Both the position numbers and the translations under genes were made by a program. 37,847 nt of DNA from contig NZ_LYXE01000122.1 in assembly GCF_002532075.1 (NCBI RefSeq), positions 1 to 37,847 on the forward strand. The letters are read 5' to 3'. Positions 7,552 to 15,612 of the stretch are shown in pieces (the first letter of the stretch is position 1; every line of letters begins with the position of its first letter). The DNA is from Candidatus Chloroploca asiatica. Its GTDB lineage: Bacteria > Chloroflexota > Chloroflexia > Chloroflexales > Chloroflexaceae. The notes below the pieces were generated by a model that was not told the DNA's origin, did not search any database, and was given only the letters and a program-made list of their open reading frames with translations.

Positions 7552-8063
7552 GTTAAGGCCTCGGGGTGCAAGGCGTGTGCACGTTCATAGACCATGTGCG
7601 CCAGGCTAGTGAGTTCAGGGGTCAGTTCGTCGAGGTCAGCCTCGGCGGGCGCATAGAGCTCGCTAAGCACCTCGATCGCCGCCGCATCCAGGGCATGGCG
7701 CAGCGGCCACAGCCCTTCTGTCGTGCCATCGGTGAAAGCGACGATCACCGCAAAACGCCGTCGATCGACCGGGGTGGCTTGCTCGATCTGCCGCACGAGC
7801 GCATGCATCCGCGCGGGCAATTTCCCTCCCGGCAAGGGCGTCGTAATGAGCAAGACATCGGCGTCGGCGATGTCGTTGAGCACCGGCGTAGTCAGCGGGT
7901 CGTCGAGCGAAGGCAGGTCAGTGCTGATCAGGACTTCACCGAAATAGGCCGCCCGTTTGACGGGGGCTAGGGCCGCCAGCATCAGATCGAGGCTGGCGGG
8001 AGCCGGGCCACTTGCCATCGTGCTGCCACAGATGCCGAGGGTAAAGATGTAGCCGTCGTGCAT
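7548..8063 (-). CDS. Flavodoxin-fold (NADPH-dependent FMN reductase-like) protein
   Basis: A 171-residue protein whose layout follows the NADPH-dependent FMN reductase family. An N-terminal GICGSTMASGPAPASLDLML stands where the family has 'GSPR-x-x-G-x-T/S' for FMN phosphate. ADVLLITTPLPGGKLPARMH stands where the family has 'AD-x-(I/V)-x-x-(T/S)P-x-Y-x-x-x-x-P-x-x-L/M-K'. The first loop lacks the usual arginine and threonine, so FMN binding is uncertain. It lies four bases after dusB and overlaps the acyltransferase. The specific role is unknown. Confidence 0.6.
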   Translation of the reverse strand: MHDGYIFTLGICGSTMASGPAPASLDLMLAALAPVKRAAYFGEVLISTDLPSLDDPLTTPVLNDIADADVLLITTPLPGGKLPARMHALVRQIEQATPVDRRRFAVIVAFTDGTTEGLWPLRHALDAAAIEVLSELYAPAEADLDELTPELTSLAHMVYERAHALHPEALT

Positions 8064-8067
8064 GCCC

Positions 8068-9108
8068 TTACCTTGTGCTTACCTGGTCAACCCAGCGCTC
8101 TGGGGCGGTTGCGTGGTGAAAGAAGGTCTGGATATGGCTCCGTGCTTCGTCGAGGGTGCTTGCGTGATGCACGGCGACGCGCAGGTGGCTGCTGTTGGGC
8201 ATGCCCAGGGCAAACTGGCCGATCAATTGCTTGATTTTGTTGAGCGCCAGCCGGTCGGGCAGCTCTTCTTCACACATCCCCATATAGCGCACCAGAAAAT
8301 CGAGTTTATCGTTCGGCCCTGGCTCGAAGACCGCTTCGCCCCGCCGCAACTGCGCGATTTGCACAAAGATCCAGGGGTTTTCCATCGCACCCCGCCCGAT
8401 CATCACCCCGTCTGCCCCGCTCTCATAGAGACGAACCAGGGCGTCTTCAGCGGTTTTTACGTCGCCACTGCCAATGACCGGAATCGTCACAACCTGCTTG
8501 ACGGCGGCGATCCGACGCCAATCGGCACTCCCTTTGTAGCCTTGCTCGCGGGTACGTGGGTGCAAAGCGAGTGCGGCAATGCCCGCATCCTCGGCAAGCC
8601 GGGCGGTCTCAAGAAAATTGAGATTGTGCTCGTCCCACCCGGCGCGAAATTTGAGCGTCACCGGGATCGTGACGGCTGCCGTCACCGCTCGCAAGACTCG
8701 TTGCATCTTGGGCAGGTCGCGCAGCAATGAGGCCCCGTGACCGCCACCGGTGACCTTGGGCGATGGACAGCCACAGTTGATATCGAGAATATCGGCCCCC
8801 AACCCTGCGACGGTGCGAGCCGCTTCGGCAATCAGATCGGGATCATTGCCCGAAATCTGCATCGTCAGCGGGCGCTCTTCGGGGTAAAAATCGAGCAGTT
8901 TATGGCGTTTCAAGGCCTTGGGGGTGACACTGGCCGCATTGGTCATCTCGGTGCTGACCAGGCCGCACCCACCGAGGCGCAGGATCATCCGGCGAAAGAT
9001 GCTGTCAGTCACCCCCGCCATCGGGGCAAGGGTGATATTTGGGGCGATCTTGATGTCGCGAATAGTGTAACTCGAGGGCAGTGCCTCGATGATAGTTGGC
9101 GTGAGCAT
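8068..9108 (-). CDS. dusB: tRNA-dihydrouridine synthase
   Basis: FMN- and NADPH-dependent reduction of uridines in tRNA. The 346-residue protein begins with IAPNITLAPMAGVTDSIFRR. It has the catalytic Cys114 in NCGCPSPKV, the FMN-contact LKFRAGWDE (about 157-165), HPRTREQGYKG (about 188-198) and the 'IGSGDVKTAEDA' to 'GVMIGRGAMENPWIF' barrel end. The frame stays open to 9171, but a promoter with TATAAT at 9120-9115 places the transcription start at or next to the ATG at 9108. The shorter, apparently leaderless form is therefore preferred. It is the first gene of a three-gene unit with the flavodoxin-fold and acyltransferase genes. Confidence 0.92.
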   Translation of the reverse strand: MLTPTIIEALPSSYTIRDIKIAPNITLAPMAGVTDSIFRRMILRLGGCGLVSTEMTNAASVTPKALKRHKLLDFYPEERPLTMQISGNDPDLIAEAARTVAGLGADILDINCGCPSPKVTGGGHGASLLRDLPKMQRVLRAVTAAVTIPVTLKFRAGWDEHNLNFLETARLAEDAGIAALALHPRTREQGYKGSADWRRIAAVKQVVTIPVIGSGDVKTAEDALVRLYESGADGVMIGRGAMENPWIFVQIAQLRRGEAVFEPGPNDKLDFLVRYMGMCEEELPDRLALNKIKQLIGQFALGMPNSSHLRVAVHHASTLDEARSHIQTFFHHATAPERWVDQVSTR

Positions 9109-9114
9109 AGCTAG

Positions 9115-9143
9115 ATTATAGCGCAGCCTGAACGGAATTGTAA
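9115..9143 (-). promoter_or_regulatory. dusB promoter giving an apparently leaderless mRNA
   Basis: On the minus strand TTACAA (9143-9138), 17 bases, TATAAT (9120-9115). The ATG begins six bases after the -10 box. Confidence 0.7.
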
Positions 9144-9152
9144 AGAATCGCC

Positions 9153-9191
9153 TTGACAGCATGGCTTGCACGGCGTAGCATTACACCATGC
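9153..9191 (+). promoter_or_regulatory. Promoter and possible autoregulatory operator of the ArsR gene
   Basis: TTGACA (9153-9158), 17 bases, TAGCAT (9176-9181). The inverted repeat GCATGG (9159-9164) and CCATGC (9186-9191) brackets the -10 box, a typical place for an ArsR-family operator. It lies back-to-back with the dusB promoter. Confidence 0.55.
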
Positions 9192-9213
9192 AACCTCAGC
9201 GAGGAGGTAGGGT

Positions 9214-9531
9214 ATGGGGAACAGTAATGGCTCCGATCCGTTGCACGGTCCGGATCAGCGGCTCTCACAGGCGTGCAAGGCTATGGGCAATCCGGTTCGT
9301 CTGGCGATTTTGCGGTATGTGATGCGGCATCCCGATTGCATCGGGAACGAGATCCTGCTTCATCTCCCCGATGGTGGCCCTCATGCGCAGTCAACGTTGT
9401 CACAGCATCTGCGGGTCTTGCGTGATGCCGAGTTGCTCGAAGCCTATTCAGATGGTCCCGCCGTCTGCTATCGGGTCAATGCTACCCAGATCGCTTGGCT
9501 ACGCGATCAACTCGGTGCCCTGGTTTGCTAG
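9214..9531 (+). CDS. ArsR-family winged-helix transcriptional regulator
   Basis: A 105-residue repressor-type protein. The winged-helix core runs from CKAMGNPVRLAILRYVMRHP through AQSTLSQHLRVLRDAELLEA (recognition helix about 62-80) to the wing AVCYRVN. A ribosome site GAGGAGG lies before ATG. Cysteines near residues 21, 42 and 84 are present, but the classical metal-site 'CVC' of ArsR/SmtB is absent, so the inducer cannot be named. The 3' end overlaps the convergent monoamine oxidase gene by 33 bases. It probably regulates itself through the inverted repeat in its promoter. Confidence 0.85.
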   Translation: MGNSNGSDPLHGPDQRLSQACKAMGNPVRLAILRYVMRHPDCIGNEILLHLPDGGPHAQSTLSQHLRVLRDAELLEAYSDGPAVCYRVNATQIAWLRDQLGALVC

Positions 9532-10740
9532 GATCGCCTCTGCTGCCTGATGCCCACTCTCGATGGCCCCATGCACGGTTGCCAGATGGCCGTTCGTTGC
9601 GCACGCTTCGCCTGCAAAGTAGAGCGCGTCGTCAACTGGTGCAGCGAGCATGGCGCGGGCTGCCCCCATGCCTACCGGACTGTAACTATAGGCCCCGTTG
9701 CTCCACGGATCGTTGGACCATGCGCTCATCTGGCCTCCCAGCCAGGCCTGACGTACTTCGTTGCCAAACAGGCTCGTCAGTTCGTTCAGGGCTAAGGTGA
9801 GGACTTGATCTTCGCTCATATGCGCGAGCGCGAGCGCCGCCGCCCCGCCCTGATAGCCCATAAGCGCTGGTGTGGTGGTGCTCACCACCGGCCACCAGGT
9901 GACGATCTTTCCATCGGTGCTCATGATGGTGAAAGGTTCCCAGCACTGCCGATCGAACCAGAGCACAAGCTTGGTCACGTGGCCCATGGCGATGCGTTCA
10001 AGGGCGGCCTGTTTGGTGGCGGGTAGTTCAGGGGTGAAGGTGATTGTTCCCGCCTGGAGCACCCCCAACGGCACGGTGATGATCACGCGGGGCGCGACGT
10101 GCTGGGTGCCATCTATCAGGGTCACGACGGCTTCGCCGCGTTGCCAGGTGATCTTGGTCACCGGGGCGCCGGTCTTGATGGTCAACCCAGCGGCTATGGC
10201 TGTCACCAGGGTCGCGTAGCCATCGAGCAGGTGGAAATTGCCTTGCCCGTTGGTGCTGGTGCGCCGTTCGTGGGCCAGGGCCGTCGCGCTCAAGCGGGCA
10301 GGATCAGCCCCTTCGAGATTTGTCAGCCAGCGTAGGGTCATCTGGGCCGCCGGCTCGTCAGGCTCAGCAAGGCTCGCCATCACGTCGGCCACACTTCGCT
10401 CGGGGCCCGCATATGTGGTGACGGCCTCGTAGAATTGATACGTCAGGGCGATGCACGGATCGTCGGTGGCAAGCATGGTTCCCCGGCGGGCAAAACGGCG
10501 ATCACTTCCCCAGGCTTGGGTTCGTAGCCCGGCAGCCTGCACATACTGCCAGGTTGTCGCCTGCGCACCATGAATAAACTCGGCCCCGAGCTCGACCGGC
10601 CCATAGCGGTGATCCGTCCAGATCCTGCCCCCGATGCGTTCACGTGCTTCCAGCAGCAACACTTTCCAACCGGCCTCGTAGAGACGCCGACCTGCGGCGA
10701 GCCCGGCAGCGCCTGCGCCAATAATGATCACCTCGTTCAT
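9499..10740 (-). CDS. Flavin monoamine oxidase family protein
   Basis: A 413-residue FAD enzyme. It has an N-terminal dinucleotide fold VIIIGAGAAGLAAGRRL (about 4-20) and LEARERIGGRIWT (about 34-46), then GAEFIHG. The C-terminal FAD contact DDALYFAGEACATNGHLATV (about 373-392) closes the fold. The conserved lysine near the flavin is likely in GHVTKLVLWFD. These enzymes oxidise primary, secondary or polyamines to aldehydes; the substrate cannot be read from sequence. It is the last gene of the minus-strand run, 14 bases after the ABC permease. The start ATG at 10740 directly precedes the FAD motif. Confidence 0.88.
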   Translation of the reverse strand: MNEVIIIGAGAAGLAAGRRLYEAGWKVLLLEARERIGGRIWTDHRYGPVELGAEFIHGAQATTWQYVQAAGLRTQAWGSDRRFARRGTMLATDDPCIALTYQFYEAVTTYAGPERSVADVMASLAEPDEPAAQMTLRWLTNLEGADPARLSATALAHERRTSTNGQGNFHLLDGYATLVTAIAAGLTIKTGAPVTKITWQRGEAVVTLIDGTQHVAPRVIITVPLGVLQAGTITFTPELPATKQAALERIAMGHVTKLVLWFDRQCWEPFTIMSTDGKIVTWWPVVSTTTPALMGYQGGAAALALAHMSEDQVLTLALNELTSLFGNEVRQAWLGGQMSAWSNDPWSNGAYSYSPVGMGAARAMLAAPVDDALYFAGEACATNGHLATVHGAIESGHQAAEAILANQGTELIA

Positions 10741-10754
10741 GGTCGCACCTACGC

Positions 10755-11501
10755 TTATTGTGTACTAAAGATCAGATCACGTCGGGCAAATGCGTAGATC
10801 GCAAGCCCGAGGAGCGAAATGAGGAGCGACGCCTGGGCGAAGAGATTCGCCAGGGCTGTGGCGGAACTGTAATCGCGGGTGACTGCGAGTTGAAAGCCAT
10901 AAAAGGCGGGCACCAGGGGGCCACCAAGCAGCGCTTGTAGGGCGCGGAGCAGGGCCCGCACTGCTTCGGGAAGCGCATTGAGTAGTTGCCCACCGATGAA
11001 ATTCCCTGAAAAAGCGAGCGCGATCAGGCTCAAGATAAAGAGCCGCCAGCCGGTCGGCAAGACCAGCGGTGAGAGCAAGAGCATCAAGGCGGCGAGCAGG
11101 CCAATATTGAGGAGCAACGGCAGGGTGCCGAGCAGCCAGTTGAGCAGATCAAGCTCGGTGGGAGGATTGAACAAGGCGACGATGACCGAGATAAGCCCAT
11201 ATGTTCCGGCGACAAGTGTCCACGCCGTGAAAAAGAGCCCGAGGAGAAAGGTGGCTCGTCCGATGCCCCGTGAGACAACGACATAACCCTGGGGGCGATC
11301 CCCGAGGCTGATCACGATTGCCATCGTATAGAGCGTCAACAGGGGCGTAAAGATGCCGACGACATTGAAAAAGTAGGTCACATCCATTGGGCGACGCAAA
11401 AAGATCGCATAGATCAGCAGGGCGGCAATGATCTCGATGGCAACCCGTCCCGAGCGTAGATATTCGAGTAGCGAAAAGCCGGTAAATCGTAACAGCCGCA
11501 T
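10755..11501 (-). CDS. ABC-2-type transporter permease
   Basis: A 248-residue membrane protein with about six membrane segments and the N-terminal amphipathic 'LLRFTGFSLLEYLRSGRVAIEI' start seen in ABC-2 exporter permeases. It has no recognisable substrate signature. It follows the ATPase gene by 33 bases, so the two should form one exporter. ATG at 11501 is the only good start near the first membrane segment. Confidence 0.72.
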   Translation of the reverse strand: MRLLRFTGFSLLEYLRSGRVAIEIIAALLIYAIFLRRPMDVTYFFNVVGIFTPLLTLYTMAIVISLGDRPQGYVVVSRGIGRATFLLGLFFTAWTLVAGTYGLISVIVALFNPPTELDLLNWLLGTLPLLLNIGLLAALMLLLSPLVLPTGWRLFILSLIALAFSGNFIGGQLLNALPEAVRALLRALQALLGGPLVPAFYGFQLAVTRDYSSATALANLFAQASLLISLLGLAIYAFARRDLIFSTQ

Positions 11502-11534
11502 ACCTCTGTTCGTCTCCTGTGGCTCAACGGTGCC

Positions 11535-12614
11535 TTATTTGTCTTCGGTCTTTCCGGTTTGCAACAGTTCATGCAAAAGAGGATCGCGCTCACCCTGGCG
11601 CTCGGGTGACGCCACCTTCTCGGGAGGCGTGCGGGTGAGGATGGGGCGCTGTGAGTTATTGAACATGCCCAAGGACGTGTGGAGGCCGCTCGGTAGTTTG
11701 GTGGCTTGAATGGTTTCAAGGTAGAGGCGTTCAATGGGGTTTTCCAGCGGCTCGAGCATCAGGATGACCACATTCGCATCTAGCAGGGTCCGCAAAACCG
11801 CTGCTTGCAAACGCGGTGAATTCTGGCTGATGCGCACACTCTGGCCTTCACAATGAATACCTGGCCCGAGGGTGTGCAGCGCTTCTTGGACTTGTGCCGT
11901 CATCCCTTGTACCTTGATCCGTACGCTATTTACGATGCCCTGCAGATCAGCGACCTTTCTTTCGACCGCAATGCGCCCGTTCGCCATGATCCCGACGCGA
12001 TCACAGAGTTGATCAATCTCATGCATATAATGCGTACACAGAAAGAGCGTGTGGTTGCGCTGGCGCACCTCGTTGAGCAGGTCGATTACCTCACGCTGTC
12101 CCGTAGGATCGAGCCCACTGGTCGGCTCATCAATCAGCAAGAGATCGGGATCCATCAGCAACGCCTGCGCAATGCCAAGGCGTTGCAGCATGCCCTTCGA
12201 GAAGGTTGCCAGGCGGCGGTCGGCTACCTCGGTGAGGCCCACCAGGGCCAATTCACGGTCAACCCGCTCGTGCATGGCTGCCCCGGTCAACCCACTGAAA
12301 CTTCCGAGAAAGCGCAGGTACTCACGGGCACTGTAGGCCATGTGGTAACGCTGTCGTTCGGGCAGATAGCCAACCCGTAACCGGATTTGCTCAAGCCTGG
12401 TGGTGCCAAGCAGTGCGATCTGTCCCCGGTCAGGTCGCAAAAAACCCAGCATCAAATGGATCAACGTTGATTTGCCCGCTCCGTTGGGGCCCAGCAAGCC
12501 GAAAGACTCGCCTGCTCCGACCCGCAGATTGAGCCCTTGCAACACTGACACATCGCCATAGGCCTTGTACAGATTAGCAATGTCAATAACGGCTGTCACT
12601 GAAGCTCCAAGCAT
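11535..12614 (-). CDS. ABC transporter ATP-binding protein
   Basis: A 359-residue ATPase of the NatA/CcmA export type: Walker A GPNGAGKST (about 43-51), signature FSKGMLQR (about 138-145), Walker B LLLIDEPTSGLDP (about 158-170) and H-loop CTHYMHE (about 193-199). A C-terminal polar extension of roughly 50 residues after about 305 is unusual for the family. The annotated ATG directly abuts the stop of the preceding NuoH-like gene (TAA then ATG), implying translational coupling. A GTG seven codons or fewer downstream could also serve as start. Partner permease is the next gene. Confidence 0.88.
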   Translation of the reverse strand: MLGASVTAVIDIANLYKAYGDVSVLQGLNLRVGAGESFGLLGPNGAGKSTLIHLMLGFLRPDRGQIALLGTTRLEQIRLRVGYLPERQRYHMAYSAREYLRFLGSFSGLTGAAMHERVDRELALVGLTEVADRRLATFSKGMLQRLGIAQALLMDPDLLLIDEPTSGLDPTGQREVIDLLNEVRQRNHTLFLCTHYMHEIDQLCDRVGIMANGRIAVERKVADLQGIVNSVRIKVQGMTAQVQEALHTLGPGIHCEGQSVRISQNSPRLQAAVLRTLLDANVVILMLEPLENPIERLYLETIQATKLPSGLHTSLGMFNNSQRPILTRTPPEKVASPERQGERDPLLHELLQTGKTEDK

Positions 12615-13427
12615 TTAGCGTACCACACTCAGCACCACCGTTGCGACCAGGGTCAACGGTAGGGGCCAGATCAAACAGAAGCGCAGGGCATCGGGCAGGG
12701 TCAGGCGTGCCTGGCGACCGTCAAAGTTACGCAAGAGTAGTGCCCCGATCACGATCCCGCCCACGATCAGCGGCAAGCTGATGAAGGTTGGAACCAAGCC
12801 GACTGGTAACACGGCCACGAGCACGGCTGCTAGCAACATTCCGGCGCGCAGATCACGGGCTAGTTTGTCCAAAGCCTGCCCATCGGCATCGAGCCCGGCC
12901 GCCACCCCCCCTGGGGTGATAAACTCTTCAGGACCAAAGGGACCCCACCCGATTGCTATCGGGAAGGCGATCAGGGCCCCGAGCAGGGCAAGCATATGGG
13001 CAAGTAGAGCGATTGTATCCCAGCGTTGATGCAAGGTCAAGGCCACCGCGAGGGCTCCCCACAATAAGGCCCGCGCCAAAGTGCCAAGCTGGGCTTCGCG
13101 GATTGCCGCCCGCCCGAGCGCTGGTCTTCCGGTGAGCAAGGCTGGCACAAGGGGCACCAGAAACGCTAGTTCAAAGGCGAGCCAAGCCCAGAGCCAGCTT
13201 GTCGTGGCCCCACTCGGATGCAGCGGCCAGGGCAACAACGCCAACCCCAGGCTCGCCAGCACCAGTCCAGCCAAATGGGCCCGTCCCTCCTGGCTTTGGA
13301 GTGCTGCCATGCCCTCGACACCAGGCTTCCCCCGGCGTACCACACGGTAGAGCAACCCCGCGACAAGGGCGGTCAACGCCCCGGGATACAGGAGCGCCGA
13401 GCCAATGATGAGTAGAAGAGCATTCAT
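12615..13427 (-). CDS. NuoH/HyfC-like membrane subunit of a complex I-related complex
   Basis: A 270-residue protein with about seven to eight membrane segments. The order of features recalls NuoH/HyfC: a first helix and a basic loop (LLYRVVRRGKPGVEG) where the family has 'R-x-x-x-R-x-G-P'; then IREAQLGTLARALLWGAL; then an acidic loop GPFGPEEFITPG before the last three helices. The family motifs are weak, so this assignment leans on gene order. The ATG at 13427 is preferred to an upstream in-frame ATG at 13475, which would overlap the previous gene more deeply. In related complexes this subunit joins the membrane arm to the large and small subunits. The stop is directly followed by the ABC ATPase ATG. 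Confidence 0.55.
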   Translation of the reverse strand: MNALLLIIGSALLYPGALTALVAGLLYRVVRRGKPGVEGMAALQSQEGRAHLAGLVLASLGLALLPWPLHPSGATTSWLWAWLAFELAFLVPLVPALLTGRPALGRAAIREAQLGTLARALLWGALAVALTLHQRWDTIALLAHMLALLGALIAFPIAIGWGPFGPEEFITPGGVAAGLDADGQALDKLARDLRAGMLLAAVLVAVLPVGLVPTFISLPLIVGGIVIGALLLRNFDGRQARLTLPDALRFCLIWPLPLTLVATVVLSVVR

Positions 13428-13431
13428 AAGC

Positions 13432-14883
13432 CTACAAAGCCTGGATAAAGGCGAGACCACGGATTGCCTCATCAATCACCGCGAGCAACGGTTGTGGATA
13501 GAGGCCCACGCCGAGGGTGATGAGCATCAAGAGCAACGTCAACACAGCGGCACTCGGCGGTTCGGGTTCCAGGCGACGCTGGGGCGGACGGTCGAGTTCG
13601 GTTTCACCGAGCATCAGTGGCTCGACCACCAGCGTATCTTCGCCGGGGCCTAGCAACCGTTCAGCGGCGATCCGTGCCAGGCCAAGCCCGGCGAGCAGCG
13701 TGCCGAGCAACAAAATCGACAACTCGAGCCAACCCTTCTCGGCAGCCGCCTGATAGATCAACAGATGGCTCATCGCCCCACCGAGCGGTGGTAGCCCGAG
13801 CAGCGAGAGCCCACTGACGATCAACCCGGTCGCCGCGACCGGCCAGCGCCGCAAGAGATCCCGTCTGACCACCCCTGGTGTGCGTCCATCGGGGCGTTCG
13901 AGCAACCCGAGGCTCACAAAGAGCAGCATCACGGCCAGGGTCTGATTAAAAGCCCCAAAGATCGCCCCCGCGAGTCCGAGTTCTGAGACGGCAGCCAGGC
14001 CGTAGAAGACGATCCCGCAATGGTAGAGGATCAGGTACGCGCTTGTCCGCCGCAACGATGCCGGTGCCAGGGCAAGGAGCCCCGCAACGATGACGCTGAC
14101 CAGCGCCCCGAGGCGTATCACAAAGAGCACCTCGGCACTCTCGACGAGCAGCATCGGATAGCTTTGAAACACGAGAATCAGCACGAGCAGACTCGTCGTA
14201 TTGAGCAGGGTAATCGTCACGGCCGAAACAAGCGTCTCGGCGTAATCAACCAGATCGGTGAGCCACGTATGAAACGGGATCAGCGCCAGGCGAAGGGCGA
14301 AACTGGTCGCAAGCAGGGCCAGAATGAAACGGGCAAGCGAAATCCGCCCGGGTAGTTCCCCAGGCTGGAAGACATCAGTCAGGACAAACGCAATATACAT
14401 CAAGACTGTAGCCACGACCATCAAGACGAGATACTTGAGCGCTGCGGCAATGACCCGTGTACTGACGAGCGCACTCGCGCCTACAGGCAGATCAACGATC
14501 GTCAGAACGGTGGTCAAGCTGGTTGAAGCAAGCAAAAGCGTGGTAATAAATGGATCTTGCAACAAGAGTACGCCACTGATCTGGGCGAGCGTCAGCAGCG
14601 TAATTGGCACAAAATTCTCGCCATGCGGCAAATGGCGGGCGGCAACAAAGGCAAACACCCCGATCCCGAGAAAGATCAGCAAAAAGACCTGCCCCAGCGT
14701 ACTCAGCGTCAGCGTCACCCCGAGAAAGCGGGTTGGCTGGTCAATCGGCAATTGTAGCGCGATCCAGACTTGCGTCAGTACCGTGCCGAGCGCCGCAAAA
14801 ATAACCAGTTCGCTTCTCCGTCGCAGGATAAACGTACTGATCGCCATCGTGATCGGAAAAAAGATCAAAAGCAAATAGAGCAT
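13432..14883 (-). CDS. NuoN/NuoM/HyfF-like proton-translocating antiporter subunit
   Basis: A 483-residue protein with about 13-14 membrane segments. The antiporter-type core is recognisable: KYLVLMVVATVLMYIA (TM5-6 region), LRLALIPFHTWLTDLVDY where the family has 'FK-x-x-x-x-P-x-H-x-W-L-P-D', RRTSAYLILYHCGIV and LLGLPPLGGAMSH. The lysine of TM7 that relays protons is replaced by Arg (ALRLALIP), and the later 'G-x-x-x-K' lysine by His. It lies three bases after the HyfE-like gene. It is the best-conserved membrane subunit of the cluster and supports the complex I/group 4 hydrogenase relationship. Confidence 0.78.
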   Translation of the reverse strand: MLYLLLIFFPITMAISTFILRRRSELVIFAALGTVLTQVWIALQLPIDQPTRFLGVTLTLSTLGQVFLLIFLGIGVFAFVAARHLPHGENFVPITLLTLAQISGVLLLQDPFITTLLLASTSLTTVLTIVDLPVGASALVSTRVIAAALKYLVLMVVATVLMYIAFVLTDVFQPGELPGRISLARFILALLATSFALRLALIPFHTWLTDLVDYAETLVSAVTITLLNTTSLLVLILVFQSYPMLLVESAEVLFVIRLGALVSVIVAGLLALAPASLRRTSAYLILYHCGIVFYGLAAVSELGLAGAIFGAFNQTLAVMLLFVSLGLLERPDGRTPGVVRRDLLRRWPVAATGLIVSGLSLLGLPPLGGAMSHLLIYQAAAEKGWLELSILLLGTLLAGLGLARIAAERLLGPGEDTLVVEPLMLGETELDRPPQRRLEPEPPSAAVLTLLLMLITLGVGLYPQPLLAVIDEAIRGLAFIQAL

Positions 14884-14886
14884 GGC

Positions 14887-15612
14887 CTACCGATAGAGCT
14901 CACTCAGATCAAGGGTCTTGAGTCGTCCGTAGAGGAGCCCGCTCAAATACGCTACGGCCAAGGCCAGCAGCAGATGGAACAGGCTCAAGAGCGCAAGTGG
15001 GATGACATTCAGCCCACTCGCATCAGGTGTACTAACTACTGCCATATAGAGCACGTCAACGGCACTTACACAGAGCAGCAAGCCGAGGCCGATCTTCAAC
15101 ACATCAACCGCCGTTGCGATAGTCAAAATACCCGTCAGCACCAGCCAGTACCAGACAAAATCACTGGCTACCGTGGGTGCAATCGCATAGACTCGTGGCA
15201 GGATCAGGCTGGCCAGCAGGGCGAGGACGCCAGCCCAGAAGGGCAACACATACTCACTGAACTGAAACGGTTGATTGGCGCGCTGGCGTTGCGCGGCGCG
15301 AGCGGCCCGGCGCAACTCGGCCATGCCAAACTCATCGAGATTCTCGAGGCCATACTCGCGTGAGAAGGTGAGCGCGGTAATGCCCAGGATCAGCGCGACA
15401 CTGATCCCGGTAATAACCTTGACGATGAGCAGGGTACTCACCGCGAATCCAAAGATCGGCAGATCCCCGCTAATAAACTGCTGCTCGACGAGGAAGAAGG
15501 CCTGGGCCACATAGTTGAGCAACAGAGCAGCAACGGTAATGCGCCAATCCCGAAACAGCAGGATGACTGCGGCTGTAATCCCAATTCCAAGCAGAAGCCA
15601 GTTGATACTCAT
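14887..15612 (-). CDS. HyfE/NuoK-like membrane subunit
   Basis: A 241-residue protein with six to seven membrane segments and a hydrophilic Arg-rich loop in the middle (about 92-115). The C-terminal half (DVLKIGLGLLLCVSAVDVLY, then a helix pair) resembles the NuoK-like part of HyfE. The family glutamates of NuoK are not clearly present. Length is close to HyfE (about 216). Its start overlaps the stop of the NuoL-like gene by four bases (ATGA). Assignment is by fold pattern and position. Confidence 0.55.
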   Translation of the reverse strand: MSINWLLLGIGITAAVILLFRDWRITVAALLLNYVAQAFFLVEQQFISGDLPIFGFAVSTLLIVKVITGISVALILGITALTFSREYGLENLDEFGMAELRRAARAAQRQRANQPFQFSEYVLPFWAGVLALLASLILPRVYAIAPTVASDFVWYWLVLTGILTIATAVDVLKIGLGLLLCVSAVDVLYMAVVSTPDASGLNVIPLALLSLFHLLLALAVAYLSGLLYGRLKTLDLSELYR

